From Microbacterium sp. 1.5R (lineage in GTDB: Bacteria > Actinomycetota > Actinomycetes > Actinomycetales > Microbacteriaceae): a stretch of DNA of 64,000 nucleotides. The position numbers and the translations under genes were made by a program. Shown here one piece after another: positions 1-7,505 of this stretch (positions are counted from its first letter, which is position 1; each line of letters opens with the position of its first letter). The stretch lies in NCBI RefSeq assembly GCF_001889265.1, contig NZ_CP018151.1:2728001-2792000 (forward strand), given 5' to 3'. Below the pieces are notes generated by a model that saw only the letters and a list, made by a program, of their open reading frames with translations, had not been told where the DNA came from and searched no databases.

Positions 1-823
1 TCGTGTTGATGTGATCGACCAGGTAGCTCGTGTACAGATCGATGGCACTCTGCGGGACATCGACGTCGACAGCGACGCCGTTCTGATAGTTGCCGCTGTC
101 GCCTTGTCCCCCGATGGCGATCGAGCCGGCATCGACGCGCACGAGGGTCTGGGCCGCTGCGCTGCCTCCGAGGGCGAGGGTCTCCGCATTGTTCTGGAAG
201 ACGAGCAGGTAGTTGCGCTCCCCGTCCCCTCCGAGCAGCGTCGGGAGAGCGGCGATCATCGGCGCCGCGGACCCCATGACCTCGTCGACCTTGTCGACGC
301 CGTCACGCACGACGGAGACGAGGAACGGCGACTTCGAGACGGAATCCAGCCCATCGGCGAGCTCAGTGATGTTCTTCGCCTGGTCGTCGGTGGCGGCGAG
401 AAGCCGCTCGGTGATCGAGCCGGTCGAGTCCTCGTCACCCATCACGGGCAGCGCGACGTCGTTGACGAGCGTGTCGAGCGACTGTGCCGAGAGACGCACA
501 CCCTTGAGGTTGTCGCCCAGGACGGGGATCCACTCCATGACCCACCACACCGGATCGGAGGCCGCTGCTCCGGCACTGGCGGCACTTTCGGACAGGTCGG
601 GCAGCACCGCATCGACGTCACCGCCGTCCTGGATCTCAGCGATGAGCGCCTGGCTCTCGACGAGGCCGTCCTTCACCGTGATGGCTCGCAGGCCCACCCA
701 GCACACCGCGATGAGGAACGCGATGATGACCACGATGACGATCGCCCAGATCCGCCGTCGGCGCCGCTGGCGGCCCGAGCTCGGGTTGTCGATGACCTTC
801 GCATCCTGACGGTCTGCGCTCAT
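1..823 (-). CDS. DUF4012 family membrane-anchored protein (C-terminus cut by window start)
   Basis: The visible 274 codons begin at the ATG at 823 and run off the window edge. After a short Arg-rich cytoplasmic N-terminus there is one strong transmembrane segment at about residues 25-45, followed by an extracytoplasmic region. The segment reading NYLLVFQNNAE is the hallmark of the DUF4012 family, whose members are commonly found in actinobacterial polysaccharide loci. Function is unknown; a role in glycan assembly or attachment is inferred only from the neighbouring glycosyltransferases and anchored glycoside hydrolase. Because the gene is open at the edge, the end is not known. No good Shine-Dalgarno sits directly before the ATG; a TACAAT box at 860-865 (minus strand) could be the -10. 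Confidence 0.8.
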   Translation of the reverse strand, partial: MSADRQDAKVIDNPSSGRQRRRRRIWAIVIVVIIAFLIAVCWVGLRAITVKDGLVESQALIAEIQDGGDVDAVLPDLSESAASAGAAASDPVWWVMEWIPVLGDNLKGVRLSAQSLDTLVNDVALPVMGDEDSTGSITERLLAATDDQAKNITELADGLDSVSKSPFLVSVVRDGVDKVDEVMGSAAPMIAALPTLLGGDGERNYLLVFQNNAETLALGGSAAAQTLVRVDAGSIAIGGQGDSGNYQNGVAVDVDVPQSAIDLYTSYLVDHINT

Positions 824-896
824 GAAGGACTTGCCTCTCGTGCTGAATTGATCTGGGGAATTGTACCTGCGGCCCCTGAGGCCGCCGTCGACTGCC

Positions 897-2975
897 TCAC
901 TCCACCGCGGAGGTGATGAACACCGGAGACGGGCCGAGAGTCAGCGTGACTTCGCCGTCCTCGGGCTCGAACGACTGCGAGAGGCCTGACATGTCCGTGA
1001 CGGTCAGTGGCGCATCCGATGCGAAGGTGCGCTGGACCTCGCCCTGCGCCGCCCAGGCGATTCGGGTCTCGTCATCTCCGGCTCCGAAGACCTGGACCGT
1101 GCTCGTATCGTCGGATTCGTCGGTGGTGAATGCCTTGTCGCGAAGCTGCGTGATCATCAGCGCCTGGGCGAAAGCACCCGGCTTCGGCGCCAACGCCACC
1201 ACGTTCGCGCGCGGTGCGTGCTCGTAGAGTCCGAAGTTCGCCTCGCCTGCTGCGGGATCGGGCGTGTCGTTGACCAGGTCGTACCAGAAGTACTTCTCGA
1301 CCCCGTTCGCGAAGGCCAGCGCCTCATTGCGAACCATCATCTGTCCCTGCTCGAGCGCGGAGACGCCGTCGTAGTGCGTCGGGAAGCCCATCTCGGTGAC
1401 CCACACCGGCCGGGTCTCCCCCGCCGCCTCCTGCATGTCGGCATACGACTGCTGCACGGTGCCGGCGATCAGATCGGCGTCGCGGTTGATCCACGACTCG
1501 TATGGGTGATAGCTCGCAGCATCGGTCACGGCCATCCCACCCGCCTGCCAGAACCCGACGAACCAGTCACGGTCGTAGAGGGCCGTGGATCCCGTGACGA
1601 TCGGGAGGTCGGGGTACGCGGTGCTGACGTGGTCGCGAACGGACTGCGCGATCGGGACGTAGCACGCGGGCGCCGAACCGCAGGCCGTGTCATTCTCTCG
1701 GTGATTGAACTCGTTGAGCACCTCGAGGCCGACGAGGTCGAACCTGTCAGCGACGGCCTTCGCATAGGCGCCGTAGGCCTGGATCGCGGCCTCGTCGCCT
1801 GGGGCCTTCCTGGCGCCGTAGAGTCGGTTGCCGTACACGACGAGGCCCAGCAGCTTCACGTCGTTCGCGTGCATGCGCTCGAACTCGCGTACGTAATTCT
1901 GGTCCCACGCGTACTGGCCGGCCACCTTCTCGTTGCGCTCCCACGAGATGTCGTTGCGCACCTCGGCGAAGCCGATGGCGGCCGCGAGCGAGCCGGTGCC
2001 GACGAAGGCCTCCTTCTCGACGTGCGCGCCGACACCGAAGCGTCCGTCCTGCGCCACGGAGAAGCCGTCGGCGTCGATCACGGCGACGTCCGTCTGGACC
2101 TGGAGGCCCGCGGCGTCGCTGATCGCGACGGTGTAGTGCCCCTGCGGCACGCCTGCCAGCGGCAGCGCGGACAGCGGTCCGCTCGAGTTCGACTCGCCGG
2201 TGATCGGATCGCCGCCGGACGTCGACGTCGCGCTCCACTGCACGGCCCCCTCGGCGAGCGAGACGGCGAGCAGAGCGGATTCGTCGGTCATCACGAGGGA
2301 GTCGTTGACGATGCCCGCCGGCGTCTGCACGGCCTCGAACGAGCCGTTCGGGACGAGATTGTCGCCGCCGTCCGCCGCGATGGACACGTCGTCGATGCCG
2401 AAACCGCGCACAGCGCCCGAGAGCACGACGTCGAACGTGGATGCGGCAGCCTGGTCGGCGGTGGTCGTGAACGGGAACTCGATCGTCTCCCACTCCGCAT
2501 CCAGCTCGGGAAGAGTGAAGGTCTGACCAGCCGCGGTCAGCCGGACGCCGCTCTCGACCTTCTCCTCGGCGAGGACTCGCGCAGAGACGCTGAGCGTGTA
2601 GTCGGTGCTGGGCGCGAGAGCGACGGGAGCGGATGCGGCGACGATGTCGGCATCGTCGGCCGGAGCATCCACACGCAGCGATACAGAGCCCTCTGCGGTG
2701 TCACCGACTTCGGGAAGCACCGTGCCGACGACCGTGCGGTCCGCGAGTGTCCATCCGTCGATCGACGCCCGCGCGACGTTCGTGACGGGTACCTCGGCCG
2801 GCGGATCGGACACGACCGGCGTCGGAGAGGCCACGGGCGATGCCTCTGATTGCGGCTGAGGCTGAGGCTGCTGTCCCGCGATCACCATCGCTGCGGCAGC
2901 ACCGCCTCCGACCAGAAGCACGGCGACCGCGCTCGCGATGATGATCGTCTTCTTCGTCGCGCGCAGAGCCATCAT
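897..2975 (-). CDS. Membrane-anchored glycoside hydrolase, clan GH-A (GH39/PslG-like), with N-terminal jelly-roll module
   Basis: This protein has 692 residues. The N-terminal hydrophobic segment (about residues 10-33) is followed by a Gln/Pro-rich linker, which fits a signal anchor. Residues about 65-215 look like a carbohydrate-binding jelly roll of the CBM4/9 type (NLVPNGSFE motif). A TIM-barrel-like catalytic region runs from about 310 to 620. Candidate acid/base is Glu422 in EVLNEF and candidate nucleophile is Glu528 in WVTEMG, the two conserved glutamates of clan GH-A. The start was chosen at the ATG ATG pair preceded by GGGGGGAAAG; longer in-frame upstream sequence lacks protein character. 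In a polysaccharide locus it may trim or edit the polymer during export, as PslG does, but substrate cannot be read from sequence. Confidence 0.78.
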   Translation of the reverse strand: MMALRATKKTIIIASAVAVLLVGGGAAAAMVIAGQQPQPQPQSEASPVASPTPVVSDPPAEVPVTNVARASIDGWTLADRTVVGTVLPEVGDTAEGSVSLRVDAPADDADIVAASAPVALAPSTDYTLSVSARVLAEEKVESGVRLTAAGQTFTLPELDAEWETIEFPFTTTADQAAASTFDVVLSGAVRGFGIDDVSIAADGGDNLVPNGSFEAVQTPAGIVNDSLVMTDESALLAVSLAEGAVQWSATSTSGGDPITGESNSSGPLSALPLAGVPQGHYTVAISDAAGLQVQTDVAVIDADGFSVAQDGRFGVGAHVEKEAFVGTGSLAAAIGFAEVRNDISWERNEKVAGQYAWDQNYVREFERMHANDVKLLGLVVYGNRLYGARKAPGDEAAIQAYGAYAKAVADRFDLVGLEVLNEFNHRENDTACGSAPACYVPIAQSVRDHVSTAYPDLPIVTGSTALYDRDWFVGFWQAGGMAVTDAASYHPYESWINRDADLIAGTVQQSYADMQEAAGETRPVWVTEMGFPTHYDGVSALEQGQMMVRNEALAFANGVEKYFWYDLVNDTPDPAAGEANFGLYEHAPRANVVALAPKPGAFAQALMITQLRDKAFTTDESDDTSTVQVFGAGDDETRIAWAAQGEVQRTFASDAPLTVTDMSGLSQSFEPEDGEVTLTLGPSPVFITSAVE

Positions 2976-3065
2976 GTCTTTCCCCCCAAGTGTCCGATTC
3001 CCAACATATCGGGTCGAGTCGAAACGAACCTGACAGCCGTCGCGGCCGTGTGCGCGGAACTTCCC

Positions 3066-3071
3066 TAGACT
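3066..3071 (+). promoter_or_regulatory. -10 box (TAGACT) of a leaderless transcript
   Basis: TAGACT ends six bases before the ATG at 3078. The same TAnnnT-N6-start spacing recurs at many genes of this window, so transcription probably begins at or next to the ATG. No convincing -35 was identified. Confidence 0.55.
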
Positions 3072-3077
3072 CGACGC

Positions 3078-3143
3078 ATGCGTGCCGAGGCTTCGTCGAG
3101 ACTCCGCGCCCCCGCGCCCCCTGGGGAGAGGGCGGCGCTGTGA
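3078..3143 (+). CDS. Putative 21-residue leader peptide coupled to the downstream glycosyltransferase
   Basis: A small ORF of 21 codons plus stop starts at an ATG six bases after a TAGACT box. Its TGA (3141-3143) overlaps the GTG start of the glycosyltransferase at 3140 in the GTGA arrangement. The peptide would be MRAEASSRLRAPAPPGERAA plus a final Leu, rich in Ala, Arg and Pro. Nothing in the sequence suggests an independent function; the likely role is to bring a ribosome to the glycosyltransferase start by translational coupling, which also has its own GGGGAGAGG Shine-Dalgarno inside the leader. It could instead be an untranslated 5' region that is open by chance. Confidence 0.4.
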   Translation: MRAEASSRLRAPAPPGERAAL

Positions 3144-4267
3144 GCGGCGTGCTGGTGCACGAATGGCTCGCACCGCGGGGCGGCTCCGAGAACGTCTTCG
3201 AGGCGCTGAACGAGATGTTCCCGGACGCCGCACGGTATTGCCTGTGGAACGAGAGCGACGGCCGATTCGTCGTCGACGGCGAGACCTGGCTCGCTCGCAC
3301 GCCGCTGCGCGGACACAAGGCCGCGGCCGTCCCGCTGATGCCTCTCGCCTGGCGGGCCCTCCCTCGCGTGGATGCCGACTGGATCCTCACGAGTTCGCAT
3401 CTCTTCGCGCACCATGCGAGGTTCGCGGGCTCTGCGCGGGATGCTCCGAAGCTCGTGTACGCGCACACTCCGGCGCGATACATCTGGAACCCCGAGCTCG
3501 ATCTGCGAGGCGACACGCTCGCTGCCCGAGCCGCGGCGAAAGTGCTCAAGGGGGTCGATCGCAAGCGCGCTCAGGAACCGGTGGCGATCGCCGCCAACAG
3601 CGTGTTCGTGCAGAGGCGCATAGCCCAGGCATGGCATCGCGAGAGCACGGTGATCCACCCGCCCGTCGACGTGACAGGCTTCACCCGCCCGCCCGCGCCG
3701 GACGAACGCGATGAGCGCGTCCTCGCGGCGCTGCCTGAGACATTCCTTCTCGGCTTCTCACGGTTGATCCCCTACAAGCGGCTGGATCTGGTGATCGAGG
3801 CCGGGATCGCCGCCGACGTGCCCGTCGTGCTGGCAGGATCTGGATCGGATGAGGCTCGCCTGCGTTCGATCGCCGAGGAGCGCGCGCCCGGTCGTGTCTT
3901 CTTCGTCGCGTCACCGGGGGCGGAGCTCTATCGCGCTCTGCTGCAGAGGTGCATCGCCCTCGTGTTCCCGGCGGTGGAGGACTTCGGCATCGTCCCGGTC
4001 GAGGCCATGGCGGCAGGCAAGCCGGTGATCGCCGCGGCCGTCGGCGGCACCGCGGAGACGATCGTCGAGGGCAGCACCGGTGCGTTCGTCGAGCACTGGT
4101 CGCGCGACGAGCTGCGCAGCGCGGTCGACGTGGTGGCCGGCCTGTCAGCCGATGCCTGTCGTGCGCAGGCGCAGAGGTTCTCGGAAGCGGTCTTCGCCGA
4201 CCGCATCAGAGAATGGGTGACCGAATCGGTCGACGACGCACGCCTGCCTGAGACGAGGAGCGCGTGA
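3140..4267 (+). CDS. Glycosyltransferase family 4
   Basis: This is a 375-residue GT-B fold enzyme that would transfer a sugar from a nucleotide sugar to a growing glycan at the cytoplasmic face. The N-terminal VHEWLAPRGGSENVF is typical of GT4 acceptor-domain starts. The C-terminal donor domain has FSRLIPYKRLDLVIEA and the E-x7-E motif in EDFGIVPVE, followed by AMAAGKPVIA. The start at GTG 3140 is supported by GGGGAGAGG just upstream and by the overlap with the leader ORF stop. The next gene begins inside this stop codon (GTGA), so the two glycosyltransferases are coupled. Exact sugar specificity is not readable. Confidence 0.88.
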   Translation: MSGVLVHEWLAPRGGSENVFEALNEMFPDAARYCLWNESDGRFVVDGETWLARTPLRGHKAAAVPLMPLAWRALPRVDADWILTSSHLFAHHARFAGSARDAPKLVYAHTPARYIWNPELDLRGDTLAARAAAKVLKGVDRKRAQEPVAIAANSVFVQRRIAQAWHRESTVIHPPVDVTGFTRPPAPDERDERVLAALPETFLLGFSRLIPYKRLDLVIEAGIAADVPVVLAGSGSDEARLRSIAEERAPGRVFFVASPGAELYRALLQRCIALVFPAVEDFGIVPVEAMAAGKPVIAAAVGGTAETIVEGSTGAFVEHWSRDELRSAVDVVAGLSADACRAQAQRFSEAVFADRIREWVTESVDDARLPETRSA

Positions 4268-5229
4268 CGCTCCTCGTCGACGACCGCTACCGCGGCACGC
4301 ACGGCATCGGCCGATACGCCTCGGAAGTGCTCCCCCGGCTGACCCTGCCCTGGGAACCACTTGGCCTGGGCGGCACTCCGTTCTCGGGGGTCGACGCCTT
4401 CCGTTCGGTGGGACCGGCGGCGGCGCACGACGCTCTCGTCTATTCCCCCGGCTACGGCGCGCTCCTTCGCAGCAGACGACAGCTCCTCACGCTGCACGAT
4501 CTCATCCAACTGAGCAGTCCGGGACTCGACCGCTGGAAGTTCGCCGCCTACTATTCAGGCCCGGTACGTGCCGTCGTGCGCCGGGCCGGCCTCGTGCTCA
4601 CCGTGTCCGAGACGTCCGCCAGAGCCATTCGATCGTGGGTGAACGACGACGACGTCGAGATCGTCAACGCGGGCAATGGATGCTCCGAGGCCTTCCGTCC
4701 GCCAGAAGGCGCGCTGCAGCGGTCCGACCCCTACATCCTGTTCGTCGGAAACGGCCGTGCGCACAAGAATCTCGATGTGGTCCTCGACGCTCTGAGCGCC
4801 GCACGCGACGTGCGCCTCGTTGCCGTCGTCCCTGAGCGCGAGGTCGCGGAGCTGACCGCCAGGGCGACGCAACGGCACGTCGACGCCAGAGTGCGCTGGG
4901 TGAGCAACCTCGGTGACGAGGAGCTCGCCGACCTCTATCGCGGCGCCTCATCGACCGTGATGCCCTCGACGCTCGAAGGGTTCGGGCTGCCCGCCTTGGA
5001 ATCGATCCGCTGCGGCACGCCGGTCGTGTACTGGGCCGGATGCGAAGCAGTCGCGGAGATCGTGGGATACCGCGGTCGTGCGGTGGCCTCCGCCGACGAC
5101 GCTCACGAGTGGGCCAGCGCCCTGACGGAGGCCGTGTCCGCCGAACGCCGGGTCGATCCCCCCGAAGGCTATGACTGGGACCGTACCGCGGTGATCATCT
5201 CGGCGACCATCACCCGGCTGCTCGACTGA
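4264..5229 (+). CDS. Glycosyltransferase family 4 (GT-B fold)
   Basis: This 321-residue protein starts with GTG overlapping the previous stop by four bases. The N-terminus contains RYRGTHGIGRYASEVLPRL, typical of mannosyl- or rhamnosyl-transferase-like GT4 proteins. The C-terminal half has YILFVGNGRAHKNLDVVLDA and the E-x7-E motif in EGFGLPALE, followed by RCGTPVVYW. It is slightly short for GT4 but both lobes are present. It is the second gene of a two-gene plus-strand unit and ends directly against the convergent gene at 5230. Confidence 0.87.
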   Translation: MTLLVDDRYRGTHGIGRYASEVLPRLTLPWEPLGLGGTPFSGVDAFRSVGPAAAHDALVYSPGYGALLRSRRQLLTLHDLIQLSSPGLDRWKFAAYYSGPVRAVVRRAGLVLTVSETSARAIRSWVNDDDVEIVNAGNGCSEAFRPPEGALQRSDPYILFVGNGRAHKNLDVVLDALSAARDVRLVAVVPEREVAELTARATQRHVDARVRWVSNLGDEELADLYRGASSTVMPSTLEGFGLPALESIRCGTPVVYWAGCEAVAEIVGYRGRAVASADDAHEWASALTEAVSAERRVDPPEGYDWDRTAVIISATITRLLD

Positions 5230-6336
5230 CTAGACGCTGCGACTCGGAACCGTCCGGAGGAACTGCTCGAGCGAGTCCGTCTTGCGCTCCCACGACGCGG
5301 ACGATGCGAGGGCGCCACCGGAACGGTTCGGCGACGGGTGCGCCAGCGCGCGTTCGAGCGCAGCATCCGCGTCTCCGTCATCGGTGTAGACCTCGATGCC
5401 GAGGTCGGATGATGCGCCGATGCCGGGCGTCTCGCGCGCCAGGACTGCCAGCCCGGCTGCGAGGTACTCATAGAGCTTCATCGGGCTGCGCCCCGCGTTG
5501 AGCGGGCTGTCGGAGAGCGGGAGGAGACCGACGCGCGCCGTGTGCAGCAGGCTCGGTACGTCGGCGTACGGAACGGGCCCCACGATCTCGACATTCGCCG
5601 GCAGGGCTCGGGGCGGGCGTGCATCGGGCCCCGCGATGACGAACTCGACGTCCGGCCGAGCCAGAGCCCAGCCCTCGATGCGCCCCCAATCGAATCGGTC
5701 GTCGAGCGCTCCGACATACACGCAGCGGGCGCCGCGGGGACCCGCATCAGCGCGCGGCGGCGCGAATCGAGCGGATTCCGCCCCGTTGGCCAGTATCAGC
5801 GAGGGCACGTGCAGGTCGCCGAGCCCGCGCAGCACTTCGTCGGAGGTGGCGATCACACCGTCGGCCTGGTCGAGAATTCGTCGCTGCAGGGCGTGCTTCA
5901 CCCCGCCGGGGTAGAGGTCGGTCGGTCGATAGATCACGCGGCTCGAGAGCGACCGTACGGATGAGTCCCAGAGCAGCGGCTGATCGATGAGCACCGCATC
6001 GAACGCCGCATCGATGCCGTCGCGTTGCAGCATCCGAGCGACGGTCGGCACCGCCAGAGGCCTCGGCAGGACGGTGCTCGGGACGATCTGCAGCACGCCG
6101 TCCCGGTCTCGCTCGGCTCCGCGAGGGATGCCGGTGAGGCGCGATGAGTTCACCCGCCCGGTCAGCCGATGCACGAGGGAGATCGGAGTGCTCACGTGGA
6201 CGACATCGACCCCGCGGTCGGACAGCACTCGGGCGTAGTGGTGGCTGCCGACCCGGAAGACCCCGAACGGATGGCTGTGCGAGAGGAAGAGGATCCGCCC
6301 GGTCGGGGTGCCGGTGCGCGCCGAGGCGTCGGTCAT
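5230..6336 (-). CDS. Glycosyltransferase, GT4-like
   Basis: This 368-residue GT-B protein has an N-terminal RILFLSHSHPFGVFRVGSHH segment and a C-terminal SPMKLYEYLAAGLAVLA segment, the variant donor-loop signature seen in many actinobacterial surface-sugar transferases in place of a classical E-x7-E. Its ATG overlaps the stop of the upstream pyruvyltransferase gene (ATGA at 6333-6336), so the two are translated together. Its stop codon abuts the stop of the convergent glycosyltransferase at 5229. A role in assembling the same surface glycan is inferred from context. Confidence 0.83.
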   Translation of the reverse strand: MTDASARTGTPTGRILFLSHSHPFGVFRVGSHHYARVLSDRGVDVVHVSTPISLVHRLTGRVNSSRLTGIPRGAERDRDGVLQIVPSTVLPRPLAVPTVARMLQRDGIDAAFDAVLIDQPLLWDSSVRSLSSRVIYRPTDLYPGGVKHALQRRILDQADGVIATSDEVLRGLGDLHVPSLILANGAESARFAPPRADAGPRGARCVYVGALDDRFDWGRIEGWALARPDVEFVIAGPDARPPRALPANVEIVGPVPYADVPSLLHTARVGLLPLSDSPLNAGRSPMKLYEYLAAGLAVLARETPGIGASSDLGIEVYTDDGDADAALERALAHPSPNRSGGALASSASWERKTDSLEQFLRTVPSRSV

Positions 6337-7436
6337 GCTCGCGTCCTGCGGACGCCGTCGCGGATCATCCGCTGGACGCTCTCGAGAGTCGACGCTGCCA
6401 TGCGCACCCGCTCGCAGACCTCTGCCGCTCGTTCCGGCGTCGGACGGAGTGCCTCCCGCAGGCGCGGCGGGTCGCTCGCAGAGGCGTCGACGGAGAGTCC
6501 GTGCAGACCGATCGCCGCGAACGCCTTCGTGATCTTCTGCGTGGGACTGGGCACGAGCTCCACCGGAATGGCCCCGCTCAGCGCGGCGAGCACCAGAACG
6601 TGCATGCGGTCGCTGACCACGACCTGCGCGGTGTCATAGCGCTGTCGAAGGCGCTCCTCCTGTACGAGGGGATCGGTGTCTCCCCAGGCCTCGAACTCGC
6701 CGCCGAGCAGCTGCGCGAGCTCGCGCGCCCGGCTCTCGTCCTCCCGCACCTGGACGACGGTTCGGATCGAGAGGCCAGCGGACTCGGCGGCCTCACGCAC
6801 CGCGCTCAGCCACGCCGCGTCCGGCAGAGGACGTGCGCCGCGGAGACTCACCAGCAGCTCGGAGCGTTCGCTCCATGGGCGCCCGTCCCGTACGCCGGCC
6901 GAGAATCCGATGTCGGGTGCGAGTGCGCCGCAGCGCGCGATCGCCAGCGTCGACTCGTCGCGCCACAGTGTCACCTGCGACAGGCGGGCTGCCGCACGAT
7001 GGATGGCGAGAGCGGGCGACGACGGCGCGCGGATCCCCCGCGGCGGACGGACGACCACGCCGCCCTTGAGACGGACGACGAGGGTCTCGGCCAGGAACAC
7101 CAGCTCTCTGAGTCCGTTGCCGCGGTCGAGCGGGATCTCCCCCGCTTCGAAGACCAGCACGGGGTGCCGCGGGGCGATGAGGAGAAGCCAGAGCCAGCGC
7201 GGAACTGACTTCTTCGACCGCAGGACGATGGCGTCCGCCGGCAGGTTCAGCTGCCTCAGCCACACATCGGGTGCGTCTCCCGTGTAAGCGACCAGCTGAT
7301 CGCTCGTTCCCAGCGCCCAGCCGAGGGTTTCACGCCGGATCAGCGCATCTCCGATGTTGCCGGCGGGGCCGGTGAGGGACACGAACGTCCGGGTTCGCCG
7401 GGGCGCTCTGGATGAGAGAGGAACCAGGCGGCGCAT
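6333..7436 (-). CDS. Polysaccharide pyruvyltransferase family protein
   Basis: This 367-residue protein of the CsaB/PS_pyruv_trans type transfers, in characterised members, pyruvate from phosphoenolpyruvate to a sugar as a ketal. The N-terminal GPAGNIGDALIRRETL matches the family's G-N-x-GD motif, and the central VVVSDRMHVLVLAALSGAIP segment matches the conserved SDRMH-type block, followed by a C-terminal donor-side lobe. It heads a two-gene unit with the glycosyltransferase at 5230. TAGATT at 7443-7448 ends six bases before the ATG, suggesting a leaderless transcript. It is one of four members of this family in the first 30 kb. Confidence 0.85.
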   Translation of the reverse strand: MRRLVPLSSRAPRRTRTFVSLTGPAGNIGDALIRRETLGWALGTSDQLVAYTGDAPDVWLRQLNLPADAIVLRSKKSVPRWLWLLLIAPRHPVLVFEAGEIPLDRGNGLRELVFLAETLVVRLKGGVVVRPPRGIRAPSSPALAIHRAAARLSQVTLWRDESTLAIARCGALAPDIGFSAGVRDGRPWSERSELLVSLRGARPLPDAAWLSAVREAAESAGLSIRTVVQVREDESRARELAQLLGGEFEAWGDTDPLVQEERLRQRYDTAQVVVSDRMHVLVLAALSGAIPVELVPSPTQKITKAFAAIGLHGLSVDASASDPPRLREALRPTPERAAEVCERVRMAASTLESVQRMIRDGVRRTRA

Positions 7437-7442
7437 GAGGTA

Positions 7443-7448
7443 AATCTA
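7443..7448 (-). promoter_or_regulatory. -10 box (TAGATT), leaderless promoter of the pyruvyltransferase gene
   Basis: On the minus strand TAGATT is followed by exactly six bases and the ATG at 7436. There is no Shine-Dalgarno, which fits a leaderless mRNA. Confidence 0.55.
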
Positions 7449-7505
7449 GTCGCTCTCAGCGCTCGGGCCGGTCAGGGATGCCGCGGAACTCGGCGGTCCC
7501 CGCGC

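Noticed and set aside
1218..2849. A plus-strand open frame of 543 codons opposite the glycoside hydrolase
   Set aside because: No family features; the minus-strand protein has catalytic glutamates, signal anchor and ribosome-binding site.
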